DNA from: Oscillatoria sp. SIO1A7
GTDB lineage: Bacteria > Cyanobacteriota > Cyanobacteriia > Cyanobacteriales > Laspinemataceae
Direction: 5' to 3'
Length of the DNA stretch: 35,492 nucleotides
Assembly: GCA_010672965.1 (NCBI GenBank)
Contig: JAAHFN010000068.1
Coordinates: 1-35,492, forward strand
The translations under genes and the position numbers were made by a program. Shown here piece after piece: positions 7,159-14,974 of this stretch (the stretch's first letter is position 1; every line of letters starts with the position of its first letter). Under the pieces are notes generated by a model, which saw only the letters and a list, made by a program, of their open reading frames with translations, was not told the origin of the DNA and ran no database searches.

Positions 7159-8634
7159 TCATTTTCCGCGTCGCTTCTCCAATCCAGCTCGAAAAATTGC
7201 TTCTGCCTCGTCGGCAGCTTCGGGCAGAAAGTCCGGAGGCCAGTTTTCAATGACGCCATAGCGATCGATTCGCATTGGTTCGATTGTCGAGCCTTCGCCG
7301 TTCTCTCCCGGTCGGACAAAAAGAATACTAATTTTGTCCTTGAGTTCGTCGGTGGTATCTTCGGCGATTCGGCGTCGCAACCGATTAATGAAGCGATCGC
7401 TATGAGTCTCGACCAAAATTCGCTTTCCCGACATTGCCAGAGTTAGAAAGAAATCTGCCAAGTTTGCTTGTAACTTGGGATGCAAGTGAATCTCTGGATG
7501 CTCGAACATTAATAAGGAGGAATCGTCTGCTCTGAGACCCATGACCACCACGGGCAGGAGCTGGCTCGCGCCAAATCCGACATCGGCGATCGTTACTGTT
7601 TTCTGGCCTTGCTCTCCCAGCCCAAACAAGATTTGGTACATAACCGACTGTTCCGAGTTTACAGAAACTGGCTGACCGATACCCATTTTATGAAAAACAT
7701 CGTTCACCGCATCGATTAACTTTACTTCGCTAACTGCTGCGCCGAGTTCAGGTAAATAGCTTACTGGACTATCCTTCTCAAGCCAGAGGATTTGAGCAGC
7801 GTTTTCCCCTTTCTGACCGATTTCAGAACTGGAACTCCCTGAATGCGGATAAGCTCTGTGCGGTTCTTCTCGTAGCGGTCCTAGATATTCCAGCCGCCCT
7901 ACCAGCTCTTCCTCAAAGTCTTGCAGCATAGTCTGGGAAACTGGATCTAGCTTTAAATAAATTAAAAGCGAGCCGTTATTTATTTTTTTATGATAGGGCT
8001 TGCCTTTAAATTCTTCTTTCTCAGTAAAAAGTAATCCTGTAGGCCAGAAGTATCTCCATAATACAGTATATAAGTCGCCAGCTTCGTAATAGTCTGGCAA
8101 GCTAAAACCGTCCATATCGACTTTGTATAGCTTATTTATAATCTGGACATTTATTTTAAAATAAATGCTCGAATCAAGAAAGGAAGTCAGGTTAAAAAAA
8201 TCTACACTAATTTTGCCTCTGGGTTCATCCTGTTGGTATTTAAATCCAAAATTTATTTCGCTTTTCAACCTGACTGACTCCGCCTTATTAGGCAGTTTTA
8301 AATTTGGATATGATGAGCGTTTAGCCAGACTAAGGGCTAGATCGTAGTCTATGCTATTTTCGACCGTAACTTTGTAGCTGACCTTACAATCATTTAGAGG
8401 TGGCTTGCCGAAAGTCAACTCGTTGAACGCTGAAAGTTGCAAAAACCGACCGTCCAAATTCAGATCGTCGCCCGATCGCCCCATTTCCAGGGTTTGCTTG
8501 AGAAGTAGCAGGCTCTTGAGAATAGAAGTTTTGCCGCTGCTATTGGGACCGGCAAGGACTACAATTGGCTTGAGTTCGATATCCCCTGTATCTTGAAAAG
8601 CTCTAAAATTTTGTAGCCTTAGAGTTTTCAGCAT
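7159..8634 (-). CDS. AAA/ABC-type ATPase with C-terminal DUF3696
   Basis: The 491-residue protein is an SMC/OLD-like ATPase. It starts MLKTLRLQNFRAF, the usual opening for this class, and has Walker A GPNSSGKTS at 29-37. The signature-like segment GFGASQLLPVV is near 350. Walker B LLMFEHPEIHLHP is near 373-385, and the H-switch ILVETHSDRFINRL near 400-415. The tail GVIENWPPDFLPEAADEAEAIF matches DUF3696. There is no TOPRIM domain, so it is not a complete OLD nuclease. DUF3696 ATPases are often found with a second gene in accessory loci; here that is the 296-residue protein just downstream. ATP binding and DNA or phage-product sensing are expected from the family; the trigger is unknown. Confidence 0.9.
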   Translation of the reverse strand: MLKTLRLQNFRAFQDTGDIELKPIVVLAGPNSSGKTSILKSLLLLKQTLEMGRSGDDLNLDGRFLQLSAFNELTFGKPPLNDCKVSYKVTVENSIDYDLALSLAKRSSYPNLKLPNKAESVRLKSEINFGFKYQQDEPRGKISVDFFNLTSFLDSSIYFKINVQIINKLYKVDMDGFSLPDYYEAGDLYTVLWRYFWPTGLLFTEKEEFKGKPYHKKINNGSLLIYLKLDPVSQTMLQDFEEELVGRLEYLGPLREEPHRAYPHSGSSSSEIGQKGENAAQILWLEKDSPVSYLPELGAAVSEVKLIDAVNDVFHKMGIGQPVSVNSEQSVMYQILFGLGEQGQKTVTIADVGFGASQLLPVVVMGLRADDSSLLMFEHPEIHLHPKLQANLADFFLTLAMSGKRILVETHSDRFINRLRRRIAEDTTDELKDKISILFVRPGENGEGSTIEPMRIDRYGVIENWPPDFLPEAADEAEAIFRAGLEKRRGK

Positions 8635-8728
8635 TTTCTATCTTACGACCTCGCTAGTATTTGCTTGAATTATAATATGACTGCGGTCTGCTAAACAATT
8701 TCGGTATGCGCGTATGCGATTGCAACCC

Positions 8729-8800
8729 AGGGCGAAGCATTCCAATACAATAATTTTTTTCTATTAGCAAAGGTTGTCTAGGGAATGCTGTCGCCCCTAC
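8729..8800. repeat. GGGGCGA/GCATTCC palindromic repeat element
   Basis: The left end is GGGCGAAGCATTCC and the right end GGGAATGCTGTCGCCCCTAC, around an AT-rich core that shares AATACAATAATTTT with the 18814 copy. Confidence 0.75.
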
Positions 8801-8825
8801 ACCTTATTAACACCCGGGAAAATGG

Positions 8826-8937
8826 CTAAGGTATTTTTCAAAAAACCGGGTTTCTGGCTCCGGCGAGTACCCTAAAGAAGCCCGGTTTTTTCAAAAAAAC
8901 CGGGCTTCTGGTTCCGGCGAGTAACCTAAACTCCGAT
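8826..8937. repeat. CCGGGTTTCTGG direct and inverted repeats
   Basis: Two direct copies of an AAAACCGGGTTTCTGGCTCC-like unit flank an inverted CCCGGTTTTTTC. The same unit forms outer ends of the composite elements near 11652 and 18926. Confidence 0.6.
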
Positions 8938-9052
8938 CTAAGGGACTGGCAAGTTAATAATGTACCTATTCTTGGGCTTCGACCCTTCGACCTGCTCAGG
9001 ACTCAGCCCGAACGGCCGATTGCGTGCAGCTTTATAAAGAATTGATCTAAAC

Positions 9053-10555
9053 TTATGACGCTCCGCCAATCTGAATATCGCGGACGCGCACTGGCACGCA
9101 GCGATGAGTCATCTGTGCCACCTGTATTGGCTCGCCTTTTCCACAAATATTGGTGCCGCATTGCATCGATTCTGAGGCCGGACCGATCGCATCTATGCTA
9201 TTCCAAAAATCAGTCGTCATGGCGTGGTAAGTAACATTTTTGAGCATGCCGACAATTTTGCCTTTTTCTACTTTCCAAAAAGCATCGCCGCCGAATTGGA
9301 AATTGCGCCGCTGCTGGTCTATGGAAAAACTGCCGATGCCATCGATTAAAATCCCATCTTCTGTATCGCCGATCGCTTCTTCTAAAGTAGCAGTGTGATT
9401 GCCGCCATCGGCTCCCGGCTCTAATCCTAAATTGGGAATCCTTACCATTGGTACGCTCCCCCAGCTATCGGCAAAAGAACTGCCATTACTACTTTCGCGC
9501 CCCAGTCGATAAGCAGTTTCGCGATCGGTCAGATAATCGACTAAAATACCATCTTTCACTACATACCATTCTTGGGCTTTCACTCCCTCATCGTCGTAGC
9601 CAACGGTACTGCGTCCCCCCGGTTGAACGCGATCGCATTTAAAACTCACCCAAGGGGCGGCATACTGGAACTTGCCCAATTTATCCGTAGTGGCAAAGCT
9701 AGTTCCTGCCAAATTTGCTTCGTAGCCATAAACCCGGTCTAACTCTGTCGGATGTCCCACAGATTCGTGAATTGTCAAATATAAATTAGTCGGTTTGAGA
9801 ATAAGAGTCGAGCGGATTCCCGAGGGACCGTTAGGCGCTAGCACCTTTTCAATTGCTTCCTCTGCCACCCGGTCGGTTTGACTAAATAAATCGACCTTAT
9901 CGATATGCTCGTAACCGATGTTGAGAGGCGGACGTTCGTACTTGCGACTCTGAGCGTCGCCCTCCGCTACGGCAGTGCAGCTCATACCGGCATGACTGCG
10001 GTAAATAGTTTGTTCGATTAAAGACCCTTCTGTAGAAGCAAAGGTTTTGTCTTCCCGGGTAAAGTGCAAGAAAGAATAAGCTTTTTTTATCCCTTTAGCT
10101 TCATAGCCAAGCAGACTATTGTTAATGCCTAGCAGCAGTTCTGCTTTCTCGCCAATCGGAATAGCAAATGGGTCTATCTGAATCGGGGTAAGATAGGTAT
10201 CGCGGTAGGCTGGCACCGGCACTAAGCGCACGGGAGCGAGCTGGGTTAGGCGGCTGCCTTTGGCGATATCTACTGCCAAGGCCACGATGCGGGCAATTTC
10301 TGCTGGCGTCTTGCGGGGACTGGCGGCAAATCCCCAGGCACCGTCTAAGAGAACGCGCACCCCAAAGCCAGAACTGTCGTTATCCGCCAGACGGCTCAGG
10401 GAGCGATCGCTGGCAGTTAGGTTCTGAGTCCGATAGGAGCAGATGCGGATCTCCCCATACTCGCACCCTGCTTGGCGAATCAAGTCAATGGCTAGGGTGG
10501 CTAGCTCTTGATTGGTTTCAATATTGGTTGCAATTCTGACAGGTGCTTGTACCAT
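9053..10555 (-). CDS. tldD: TldD/PmbA family zinc metalloprotease, TldD subunit
   Basis: The 500-residue protein has the TldD fold and the HExxxH zinc motif HESVGH, with His263, Glu264 and His268. The N-terminal domain (about 20-130, with SGFGVRVLLDGAWGFAAS) precedes the catalytic part. The C-terminal domain ends near MQCGTNICGKGEPIQVAQ. In other bacteria TldD pairs with TldE (PmbA) to cleave unfolded peptides, including antibiotic and antitoxin precursors. The partner gene is not in this window. The start at 10555 has GAGAG about 5 nt upstream. It looks intact. Confidence 0.95.
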   Translation of the reverse strand: MVQAPVRIATNIETNQELATLAIDLIRQAGCEYGEIRICSYRTQNLTASDRSLSRLADNDSSGFGVRVLLDGAWGFAASPRKTPAEIARIVALAVDIAKGSRLTQLAPVRLVPVPAYRDTYLTPIQIDPFAIPIGEKAELLLGINNSLLGYEAKGIKKAYSFLHFTREDKTFASTEGSLIEQTIYRSHAGMSCTAVAEGDAQSRKYERPPLNIGYEHIDKVDLFSQTDRVAEEAIEKVLAPNGPSGIRSTLILKPTNLYLTIHESVGHPTELDRVYGYEANLAGTSFATTDKLGKFQYAAPWVSFKCDRVQPGGRSTVGYDDEGVKAQEWYVVKDGILVDYLTDRETAYRLGRESSNGSSFADSWGSVPMVRIPNLGLEPGADGGNHTATLEEAIGDTEDGILIDGIGSFSIDQQRRNFQFGGDAFWKVEKGKIVGMLKNVTYHAMTTDFWNSIDAIGPASESMQCGTNICGKGEPIQVAQMTHRCVPVRVRDIQIGGAS

Positions 10556-10850
10556 AGAATCTCTCGGCGAAATGGTTATTATATTGTAGTTTAATTTTTG
10601 CTCCTAGAACCAACAAGGCATTGCAAATGAGAAATCCTACCGTTTAAAACCCCGGTTTTTTGGACAATACCAACGCCTATTTGCCCCAAAGCACGATCCC
10701 CCCAACCCCCCTTAAAAAGGGAGGCAATAGTTTACCGCGTCTTAAGCCCCCCTTAAAAAGGGGGGTTGGGGGGATCGTGCCCTGTGGAAAAATCGGCTTT
10801 CTGACTTATAATAATAAAAAGAAAACGGCATCTTTTATCTTGTCTATCTC
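10556..10850. other. Gene-free spacer between divergent tldD and MBL-fold genes
   Basis: The spacer must hold both promoters, but no convincing -35/-10 pair stands out. An ACAATACC motif at about 10663 and the palindrome at 10691-10780 fill most of it. Confidence 0.6.
10691..10780. repeat. GATCCCCCCAACCCCCC palindrome
   Basis: The left arm begins GCACGATCCCCCCAACC and the right arm ends GGTTGGGGGGATCGTGC, an almost perfect long inverted repeat with internal CCTTAAAAAGG hairpins. Related copies are at 11719-11803 and 16843-16931. Confidence 0.8.
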
Positions 10851-11624
10851 ATGTACTTGACTTATCTAGACAGCAATTCTTGGCTGATAGAACTCGGAGG
10901 GCAGCGCATCCTGCTCGATCCCTGGTTAGTGGGTCCGTTAGTTTTTGGCAATACCCCCTGGTTTTTCAAAGGCGATCGCCGCAAGGATCGCTCGATTCCA
11001 GAAAACATAAACCTAATTCTGCTCTCTCAGGGTTTAGAAGACCACGCACACCCTCAAACCCTCAAGCAGCTAGATCGGGATATTGCCGTAGTCGCTTCTC
11101 CCAATGCCGCCAAAGTAGTGCAAGAGTTGGGTTATCGGCAGATAACGTCGCTGGCACATCAGGAAAGCTTTACCCTAGCCAATCGAGTTGAAATTAAAGC
11201 AGTTCCCGGCTCTCCCATCGGCCCGACCTTAATAGAAAATGGTTATATTCTTAAGGAGCTGGAAACTGGCAATAGTATTTACTACGAACCCCACGGATAT
11301 CATTCTGCTTCTTTGAAAGATGCCGCTCCTGTAGATGTGGCGATCGCGCCAATTGTCGATTTGTCCCTACCCCTAGGAATTCCTATTATCAAAGGAACCG
11401 AAACTGCCTTGAAGGCGGCTCGCTTGTTAAAGCCGCAAGTCATGCTGCCTACTGCTGCCGGTGGCGATGTGACTTTTTCGGGATTTCTGGTATCCTTTCT
11501 GCGCGCTTCAGGAAATCTGGAAGACTTTCGCTCGACGCTGGCTCGGGAAAATCTCTCCACTCAGGTATTAGAGCCGCAACCGGGGGAGCGCTTTGAAGTC
11601 TCTCTCAAAAAGCCGGTTTCGTAA
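10851..11624 (+). CDS. MBL-fold (metallo-beta-lactamase superfamily) hydrolase-like protein
   Basis: The 257-residue protein resembles the UlaG-type branch of the MBL superfamily. It has an early strand LTYLDSNSWLIELGGQRILLDPWL and a metal-binding loop SQGLEDHAHPQTL at 59-71. The usual first ligand of the HxHxDH motif is replaced by Ser-Gln-Gly, while Asp64, His65 and His67 remain. Members in plants and cyanobacteria, as I recall them, share this SQG variant. Later strands (YYEPHGYH near 145, DVAIAPIVDLSLPLG near 163) fit the fold. The reaction is unknown and one metal site may be altered. It is a single cytoplasmic gene, divergent from tldD. Confidence 0.8.
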   Translation: MYLTYLDSNSWLIELGGQRILLDPWLVGPLVFGNTPWFFKGDRRKDRSIPENINLILLSQGLEDHAHPQTLKQLDRDIAVVASPNAAKVVQELGYRQITSLAHQESFTLANRVEIKAVPGSPIGPTLIENGYILKELETGNSIYYEPHGYHSASLKDAAPVDVAIAPIVDLSLPLGIPIIKGTETALKAARLLKPQVMLPTAAGGDVTFSGFLVSFLRASGNLEDFRSTLARENLSTQVLEPQPGERFEVSLKKPVS

Positions 11625-11718
11625 AAGTTACTCAGGGTCTAGAAACTGCCAGAAACCCGGTATTGTTGGAAAAACCGGGTTTTTCCAACAATACCTTCGC
11701 CATTTTATCGTAGGGAAC

Positions 11719-11803
11719 GATCCCCCCAACCCCCCTTTTTAAAGGGGGGCTAAGCTCTGAATCTCTCTCTTGCCCCCCAATTTATCGGGGGGTTGGGGGG
11801 ATC
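11719..11803. repeat. GATCCCCCCAACCCCCC palindrome
   Basis: Its arms begin GATCCCCCCAACCCCCC and end GGGGGGTTGGGGGGATC, with inner hairpins TTTTTAAAGGGGGG and CCCCCCAATTTATCGGGGGG. It lies inside a pair of outer ends, ACAATACCTTCGCC (about 11689) and GGCGAAGGTATTG (11880), also seen at 16749-16957. Confidence 0.75.
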
Positions 11804-11892
11804 TGACGTTGGTATTAGACCTCGCATTTGTTGTGTTTCGTTCCCGGGAGAAACCTAAAAATAAAGGGTTTTGCTTTTTGGCGAAGGTATTG

Positions 11893-11994
11893 GGGACTTG
11901 CAAGTTAATAATGTACCAGTTCAAAGGCAACGACCGGCGAGCGCCCGAACGGTGGAATGCTTACGGAGTGGTACTTTATTTCCGCGCAAGTCCC
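11893..11994. mobile_element. 102-bp MITE-like element, GGGACTTGC ends
   Basis: The left end is GGGACTTGCAAGTTAATAA; the right end, read on the other strand, is GGGACTTGCGCGGAAATAA. A TTG on each side may be the target duplication. Removing it rejoins GGCGAAGGTATTG to TTGTAAAAATCGGG, consistent with insertion into the edge of the 11652-11891 element. Confidence 0.65.
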
Positions 11995-12045
11995 TTGTTG
12001 TAAAAATCGGGTTTCTGGCTCCCTGTTTCTGGACTCGTTTATAAT

Positions 12046-12186
12046 AGAACTTACGCATAGATTCTATGAATAGGGGCGATTCTCGCATTGGGAGACGCTA
12101 TGCGCTGTCGCGCAGGCTCCGCCAACGCGAACGCTCTTGGGATTGCCCCTACAAATACTAGATATGGATAGTTTGCGTAAGTCCTG
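12046..12186. mobile_element. MITE-like element, AGGACTTACGCA family
   Basis: The ends are AGAACTTACGCA and TTTGCGTAAGTCCTGT, with a GC-rich palindromic middle. It stops 20 bp before the glycosylase start codon, so its right end may supply part of that gene's promoter (TATAAATTATACT follows at about 12187). Confidence 0.65.
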
Positions 12187-12206
12187 TATAAATTATACTC
12201 TGCTAT

Positions 12207-12884
12207 ATGCCAGACATAGAACACTTAATTGCCGCAATTCAGGAGGAAGCTCAAAGGGCAGAATTTCCCATCGATCGCCCGGTCTATGAAGCAGCGGGGA
12301 AAGACCCGACCTTGCCAATTATTTATGCAGGCAATCTAGCCAGCAAGCTCTGCTTTTTTGCCCGCGACTTGGGCAAAGACGAAGTGCATGCCGGCCAGCC
12401 CCTGTACGGCGCTGCCGGTACTCTAGTACGCCAGGGAGTTTATCGGGCAATTTACGATAAAGAAACTAAAGATAAGACCGAGCTAATGTCAGTATTGGAG
12501 CGCGTTTTGCTCACCAATACGATGCCATACAAGCCGCCGGGTAATAAAGCCTATTCGGCAACGGTGAAAAATCGATTTCGTCCTTTTTTAGAAAAACTGC
12601 TGCTTTTCTATTGGCAAGGAGATCGGATTATCACTTTGGGCAATGAAGCTTTCAAATGGTTTGCCCCTTATGGAGCCAAAGGGGAGCTGACTAATTTTTT
12701 TGAAAGGAGCGATCGCTATTCTGCCAGCCTGCCAGTTACCATCGAGATATCTGACAGCGAGGGAGACGACCATTCCCGGCAAATAACTTTATTTCCCTTA
12801 CCCCATCCCTCGCCGCTGAATACAAAATATTACGCCCAGTTTCCCCAAATGCTCCAAGAGCGCCTTAAGGATGTTGAATTGTAG
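12207..12884 (+). CDS. Uracil-DNA glycosylase family protein
   Basis: The 225-residue protein has the uracil-DNA glycosylase superfamily layout. Motif A is FFARDLGKDEVHAGQPLYGAAG at 50-71. A strand LLTNTMPYKPPGNKAYS follows at 101-117. RIITLGNEAFKWF is at 140-152, and motif B LPHPSPLN is at 198-205. Such proteins remove uracil or related damaged bases from DNA. The four-cysteine iron-sulfur cluster set of family 4/5 enzymes is absent, so the exact family is open. The G-rich 7-bp array begins about 10 bp after the stop codon. Confidence 0.85.
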   Translation: MPDIEHLIAAIQEEAQRAEFPIDRPVYEAAGKDPTLPIIYAGNLASKLCFFARDLGKDEVHAGQPLYGAAGTLVRQGVYRAIYDKETKDKTELMSVLERVLLTNTMPYKPPGNKAYSATVKNRFRPFLEKLLLFYWQGDRIITLGNEAFKWFAPYGAKGELTNFFERSDRYSASLPVTIEISDSEGDDHSRQITLFPLPHPSPLNTKYYAQFPQMLQERLKDVEL

Positions 12885-12894
12885 CAGCCTAATT

Positions 12895-13415
12895 AGGGTG
12901 TGGGGTGTGGGGTTTGGGGTGTGGGGTTTGGGGTGTAGGGTGTGGGGTGTGGGGTTTGGGGTTTGGGGTTTGGGGTTTGGGGTGTGGGGTGTAGGGTGTG
13001 GGGTTTGGGAGAAGAGAGATAAAGAGAAAAAATTTATGTCTTGGTTCTTCCCACACTTTCCACACTTCCCAAACAAGCGGGTGTGGGGTGTAGGGTGTGG
13101 GGTTTGGGGTTTGGGGTGTGGGGTGTGGGGTGTGGGGTTTGGGAGAAGAGAGATAGGGAGAAAAAATTTATGCCTTGGTTCTTCCCACACTTTCCACACT
13201 TCCCAAACAAGCGGGTGTGGGGTGTAGGGTGTGGGGTTTGGGGTGTGGGGTGTGGGGTGTGGGGTGTGGGGTTTGGGAGAAGAGAGATAGGGAGAAGAAA
13301 TTTATGCCTTGGTTCTTCCCACACTTTCCACACTTCCCAAACAAGCGGGTGTGGGGTGTAGGGTGTGGGGTGTGGGAGAAGAGAGATAGGGAGAAAAAAT
13401 TTATGCCTTGGTTCT
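12895..13415. repeat. G-rich heptamer array (GGGGTGT/GGGGTTT) with a 74-nt interspersed unit
   Basis: Runs of GGGGTGT, GGGGTTT and AGGGTGT, all 7 bp, alternate with four copies of a spacer starting GGGAGAAGAGAGATAGGGAG (about 13007, 13141, 13275, 13374). The first three copies end CACACTTCCCAAACAAGCGG; the fourth is cut short at GGTTCTTCCC. G4 runs separated by 3 nt fit the G-quadruplex pattern. Reading frames here are by-products of the repeats. Confidence 0.9.
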
Positions 13416-13457
13416 TCCCAAACCCCACACCCCAAGCCCTAAACCCTACACCCTACT
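13416..13457. repeat. C-rich heptamer array, left part
   Basis: Units AACCCCACACCCCAAGCCCT and similar, the complement of the G-rich block, begin exactly where the fourth spacer copy breaks off. The MITE at 13458 interrupts the array. Confidence 0.85.
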
Positions 13458-13556
13458 GGGAGCATTTCACTTTTGTAAGAGGGCAGCCCTTCGGGCTTTG
13501 TTTGTGTAGCCGCGCCTTTAGGCGTCAGGCGGCTGGATGCGAAATTGAAATGCTCC
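13458..13556. mobile_element. MITE-like element, GGGAGCATTTCA ends
   Basis: The ends are GGGAGCATTTCACTTTTG and TTGAAATGCTCC. The core holds AGCCCTTCGGGCT and CGCGCCTTTAGGCG hairpins, as at 7087 and 19078. It sits inside the C-rich heptamer array. A target duplication cannot be read because the flanks are repetitive. Confidence 0.75.
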
Positions 13557-13810
13557 AAACCCTACACCCCAAACCCCACACGCTACACCCCAAACCCCAA
13601 GCCCTACACCCTACACCCTACACCCCAAACCCTACACCCTACACCCCAAACCCCAAGCCCTACACCCTACACCCTACACCCCAAACCCCACACCCTACAC
13701 CCCAAACCCCACACCCTACACCCCAAACCCTACACCCCAAACCCCAAACCCTACACCCCAAACCCCAAACCCTACACCCCAAACCCTACACCCCAAACCC
13801 CACACCCTAG
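13557..13810. repeat. C-rich heptamer array (CCCCAAA/CCCTACA), right part
   Basis: This is about 250 bp of 7-bp units (CCCCAAA, CCCTACA, CCCCACA), ending 4 bp before the SMP-30 stop codon. On the minus strand, which is the sense strand of that gene, it is G-rich. Confidence 0.9.
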
Positions 13811-13813
13811 TTT

Positions 13814-14677
13814 TTAAATGCCAATCCGAGATAGAAACTCTGGCACTCCCGGGATGCCAAGATTCAGGTGAAATAATGCTCCCGCTCCCGACCCTTCTGT
13901 AGCCGGATCGTTGCCTCCTGCAGTGGTGACGTAGATATCGGTATAGTCTGCTCCGCCAAAGGTTACGCAAGAAATCTTTTTGGCAGGAAAAGGTATGCGC
14001 AATACTTCGCTGCCATCGGGGGCATAGCGAAATAGATGTCCGCCATCCCAACGAGCCGACCAGATATATCCTTCGGCATCCACGGTCATGCCATCGGGTA
14101 CGCCCTCTTGCTCGGGAATCTCGATATGCACGCGCTGGTTGCTGAGGTTGCCAGTGGCGCGATCGTAGTCGAATAGATAGATTTTTCCGTCGATAGAGTC
14201 TGTATAATATAGTTGTGTTTGGTCTGGCACGAAACCCATGCCATTGGGAATTTTGGTTTCGTCCAGGATTTTAGTCAAGCTCCCGTCCGGGTCTATGCGA
14301 TAGAAGCTACCCGGGCGATCGCTCGTTGCCATCGTGCCGCTATAAACTCGCCCCTCGGGGTCCGCAATAGCGTCGTTGAAGCGACTATCCCGTTCCTCGG
14401 GGATTTCTGGAATCAAAGTGGTGATTTTACCCTCAAACCAGCGATCGACAGTGCCACGGGATTTAAACAGCAGAAGCGATCCATCTTCCTGAATCGTCAT
14501 GCCGCCAATGGGTTCGCCAGAGTCTATTATTTGTTCGTGCCTCTCGGCAGCCGGATCGTAGCGAAACAGATGGCCTCTGGGAATGTCGGCCCAGTATAGA
14601 CACTGTTCCAGCGCGTGCCATAGAGGCACTTCGGCATTATGAGAATGGTAATTAGCGACAATTTTGGGTTCTTGCAT
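13814..14677 (-). CDS. SMP-30/gluconolactonase/LRE family protein
   Basis: The 287-residue six-bladed propeller protein is of the SMP-30 (gluconolactonase, luciferin-regenerating) family. The divalent-metal ligands expected from the family are in place: Glu16 (AEVPLW), Asn101 (SRFND), Asn145 (IPNGMGF) and Asp195 (VPDGMTVD). The substrate is probably a sugar lactone, but family members vary. AAGGA lies about 9 nt before the start at 14677. It is convergent with the uracil-DNA glycosylase gene across the heptamer arrays and divergent from the SirB1-type gene. Confidence 0.93.
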   Translation of the reverse strand: MQEPKIVANYHSHNAEVPLWHALEQCLYWADIPRGHLFRYDPAAERHEQIIDSGEPIGGMTIQEDGSLLLFKSRGTVDRWFEGKITTLIPEIPEERDSRFNDAIADPEGRVYSGTMATSDRPGSFYRIDPDGSLTKILDETKIPNGMGFVPDQTQLYYTDSIDGKIYLFDYDRATGNLSNQRVHIEIPEQEGVPDGMTVDAEGYIWSARWDGGHLFRYAPDGSEVLRIPFPAKKISCVTFGGADYTDIYVTTAGGNDPATEGSGAGALFHLNLGIPGVPEFLSRIGI

Positions 14678-14703
14678 TGGGTCTATTTCCTTATATAGCA
14701 GTA

Positions 14704-14826
14704 AGCATTGTAGCTCTCAGCTCTCAGCTTTTAGCTCTCAGCTTTTAGCTTTTAGCTCTCAGCTCTCAGCTTTTAGCTCTCAGCTCTCAGCTTTTAGCTC
14801 TCAGCTCTCAGCTCTCAGCTCTCAGC
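14704..14826. repeat. Heptamer array AGCTCTC/AGCTTTT
   Basis: About seventeen 7-bp units (AGCTCTC and AGCTTTT) lie in the divergent promoter region between the SMP-30 and SirB1-type genes. No clear promoter elements were seen in the 297-bp spacer. Confidence 0.85.
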
Positions 14827-14908
14827 TAAAATAGCGATCGCTCCAACCACAAAGATGGCTGGGGAGCAGCGGTCAGCAATGCTTGTGGCTAAAAGCTTTT
14901 AGCTCTTA

Positions 14909-14946
<38 letters not shown>

Positions 14947-14974
14947 ATAAAATCAAATATATTCTCAGTATAGA

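Larger units (their letters stand above)
8635..9052. other. Gene-free spacer with repeats
   Basis: It holds the palindromic element at 8729-8800, CCGGGTTT-type repeats at 8826-8937, and a partial copy (GGACTGGCAAGTTAATAAT at 8943) of the element seen whole at 11893-11994. No gene was seen. Confidence 0.7.
11625..12206. other. Gene-free spacer built of nested repeat elements
   Basis: In order it holds a CCGGGTTTTTCCAACAATACC end (near 11665-11693), a GATCCCCCC palindrome, the GGCGAAGGTATTG end at 11880, the element 11893-11994 and the element 12046-12186. The uracil-DNA glycosylase start lies 21 bp after the last. No gene was seen. Confidence 0.7.

Noticed and set aside
12895-13415. Possible CRISPR array, because a 74-nt unit repeats with variable stretches between
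   Set aside because: The variable parts are simple heptamer runs, not unique spacers, and no cas gene is present.
12798-13812. Several long overlapping reading frames on both strands in the GGGGTGT/CCCCACA arrays
   Set aside because: A 7-bp period keeps frames open without stops; the products are low-complexity (VWGVGCGVWG, TPHPTPHTPN) and have no start context.
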